Positions 63,301 to 64,000 of a DNA stretch of 64,000 nt are shown one piece after another; the first letter of the stretch is position 1, and every line of letters starts with the position of its first letter. Where the stretch lies: NCBI GenBank assembly GCA_012932295.1, contig JAAONU010000013.1:8768821-8832820 (forward strand), given 5' to 3'. Position numbers and translations under genes: made by a program. The notes below the pieces were generated by a model. It was not told where the DNA came from and did no database searches. It was given only the letters and a program-made list of their open reading frames with translations. This DNA is from Cyclina sinensis. Taxonomy: Eukaryota > Mollusca > Bivalvia > Venerida > Veneridae.

Positions 63301-64000
63301 GTGCTGTGTATTTATTTCATAGCCATACCATTTTCTTTATGAGTGAATCTTTAGTTTGCCATTTGACTATAAAAAAAACACTCTTATACAGGTTTTTCCT
63401 TTATAAAGAAAACTAGAATCATGAAATGACCATGAAATTCAGGAAAGTTTAAAAATAACAACAGATAAGGTAAAAAAATAATAATTTAGAAGCCGCATAG
63501 TTCATAATTATGAGCCAGCATTATACAGTAACATTTGATTTTATGGCTTGAATTATTGGAGGCTAGATATATTTCTTGGGGTTCCGATGACTTCAAGCCA
63601 TTGAGGAATGACTGTATCTAAGTCCTTGTTCACTAGGGGGTCTAAATGGTGTAAATTCAGCAGGTTTTCCATATTTCTCTTTAACTTTTTATTCAGGAAA
63701 TCAAAAGCCAAGTCAACCTTTTCAAATTATTCGAACTTACTTTTGTAAACTTTCTTTTTCTCTCCCAGTACGTAGCCTCCAACAAGGTCAAGGGCAACAA
63801 AGTCTGGCATCTCCTGCTGAGCCTTTTCCGACAGTTTCTGTGATGTCACACTCATGTCTCCAATCAGCAATAGCCTGTTACGCTGTGTGTTGGCGACAGC
63901 AGCGGCACATCGTATTGCCAACCAGACTGCGTGTCTTTCCTTCTCCATGTCATCCATACTCTCCTTTGTCTTCCCTTTTGAAGCTCTGTACTTTTTGCTC
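57190..64000 (-). CDS. CFAP54: CFAP54-like protein, C-terminal 480 residues (5' end outside window)
   Basis: Eight exons joined on - (64000-63741, 62304-62179, 61551-61380, 61133-60883, 59428-59164, 58714-58558, 58222-58139, 57318-57190) leave one continuous frame of 480 residues plus stop, with every phase matching. CFAP54 is a very large protein of the C1d projection of the ciliary central apparatus, working with FAP46, FAP74 and FAP221; mouse mutants have immotile sperm and hydrocephalus. The assignment rests on the remembered C-terminal pattern of the family: an LQWYQPSLE motif, then VLLMFALNM, then LHDRLAVLMQRAEIYLP, then a VLPFDVN...LEALFDPSFG block next to the terminus. A basic/Ser-Pro linker separates the last two. 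The N-terminal part shows alpha-helical, charged sequence around WLAIRCAAAVANTQRNRLLL. I recognise it from pattern, not from a search; another CFAP54/DUF4486-type protein is the alternative. Confidence 0.75.
57463..57600. repeat. 44-bp tandem repeat, 3 copies
   Basis: Three near-identical 44-bp units starting at 57463, 57507 and 57551 (each beginning TATGCCTATTTCTTC), in the last CFAP54 intron just upstream of the terminal exon. Confidence 0.85.
58139..58222 (-). CDS. CFAP54: CFAP54 exon
   Basis: Acceptor aaattacag, donor GAG|GTAATG; exactly 28 codons, phase 0 on both sides. Encodes NLLRQCIDDITNILGSP and a Ser/Asp tail. Confidence 0.75.
58558..58714 (-). CDS. CFAP54: CFAP54 exon ending at a GC donor
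   Basis: Acceptor tctgttcacag; encodes LAVLMQRAEIYLPSG, then a Lys/Ser/Pro-rich linker ending DETLE. The donor is GAG|GCAAGT, the consensus for GC-AG introns. It is the only junction found that keeps the next exon open. Confidence 0.75.
59164..59428 (-). CDS. CFAP54: CFAP54 exon with LQWYQPSLE motif
   Basis: Acceptor tttctctgaag; donor CG|GTACTT at 59163, a weak site chosen because it joins LHDR to LAVLMQRAE in phase 2. Without splicing the frame would read 15 more codons to a TGA at 59121, giving a false C-terminus. Contains a Pro/Lys-rich linker, LQWYQPSLEE and VLLMFALNM. Confidence 0.78.
59763..60697 (+). mobile_element. GGAC-tailed element with 4 x 167-bp array
   Basis: Head starts ACTAGAACTGTGTCC with ATGCCCCCAC at 59789-59798. 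Then four units of 167 bp start at 59941, 60108, 60275 and 60442. A GGAC/GTACGGAC tract covers 60607-60657, and a near-perfect hairpin ends in GTGGGAGCAT at 60685-60694. The tail is the reverse complement of the head with one mismatch. It lies in a CFAP54 intron. Confidence 0.75.
60883..61133 (-). CDS. CFAP54: CFAP54 exon
   Basis: Acceptor ccttttag, donor AG|GTTAGT, 251 nt, phases 2 and 1. Begins RSMLFSGTWTIRLINMHKYL and ends in ITAPG. Confidence 0.8.
61380..61551 (-). CDS. CFAP54: CFAP54 exon
   Basis: Acceptor aattttcag, donor AG|GTTGGT, 172 nt, phases 1 and 2. Encodes GYQTILQRLCSTS and a Ser/Asp-rich stretch ending SHAESDTTLNHDVV. It has no internal long ATG frame, so a simple ORF scan misses it. 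Confidence 0.78.
62179..62304 (-). CDS. CFAP54: CFAP54 exon
   Basis: Acceptor ttgtgtgtag, donor AG|GTATGT, 126 nt, phases 1 and 1. Encodes an acidic EIEEELAPL start and ends at SWIQFLG. Confidence 0.8.
63741..64000 (-). CDS. CFAP54: CFAP54 exon (runs off the window)
   Basis: Open from the window edge to donor A|GTAAGT at 63740, phase 1. Includes AIRCAAAVANTQRNRLLLIG and the LVGGYVLGEKKK stretch. The internal ATG at 63957 is not a start; the frame continues beyond the window. Confidence 0.8.

Overview
The window is eukaryotic, AT-rich, intron-rich nuclear DNA with no bacterial-type gene layout. Its dispersed repeats (GGAC-tailed tandem elements, tRNA-derived SINEs, a jockey/CR1-like LINE, MULE, hAT-like and TA-flanked DNA-transposon remnants) and its two recognisable genes point to a mollusc, probably a bivalve; the species is an inference. 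Nearly all long unspliced reading frames are noise, because real coding sequence is in short exons that must be joined by splice sites.

Right side (about 48.2-64 kb): two convergent genes. A complete FAM72 homologue lies on + (4 coding exons, 48626-54633, 155 aa). The C-terminal 480 residues of a very probable CFAP54 (ciliary central-apparatus C1d protein) lie on - (8 coding exons, 64000-57190, 5' end outside the window). Their poly(A) signals are 29 nt apart, tail to tail. The 4.8-kb FAM72 intron 1 holds a foldback transposon and a wrecked MULE-type transposase. A CFAP54 intron holds a 4 x 167-bp repeat element.

Middle and left (about 0.5-48 kb): probably introns of one long - strand gene, for which I find four phase-compatible coding exons (43.4, 35.05, 31.1 and 29.8 kb). 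A possible 5' non-coding exon at 47.9 kb would share a divergent promoter with FAM72, where an RFX-type X-box lies between two CCAAT boxes. The gene family is not recognised. A degenerate LINE (43.7-47.1 kb) sits antisense in its presumed first intron.

The most interesting signal is a set of five dispersed elements (1.7-2.9, 11.0-12.4, 19.5-20.9, 35.2-35.8 and 59.8-60.7 kb). They share one architecture: a short head containing ATGCCCCC or a variant, an internal tandem array (different in different elements), a GGAC-rich tract, and a terminal stem-loop ending in the reverse complement of that element's own head. Head and tail vary together between elements, which suggests functional termini of a non-autonomous mobile element. 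Two of the elements carry dense arrays of nuclear-receptor half-sites (TGACCT). No CRISPR, phage or operon features are present.
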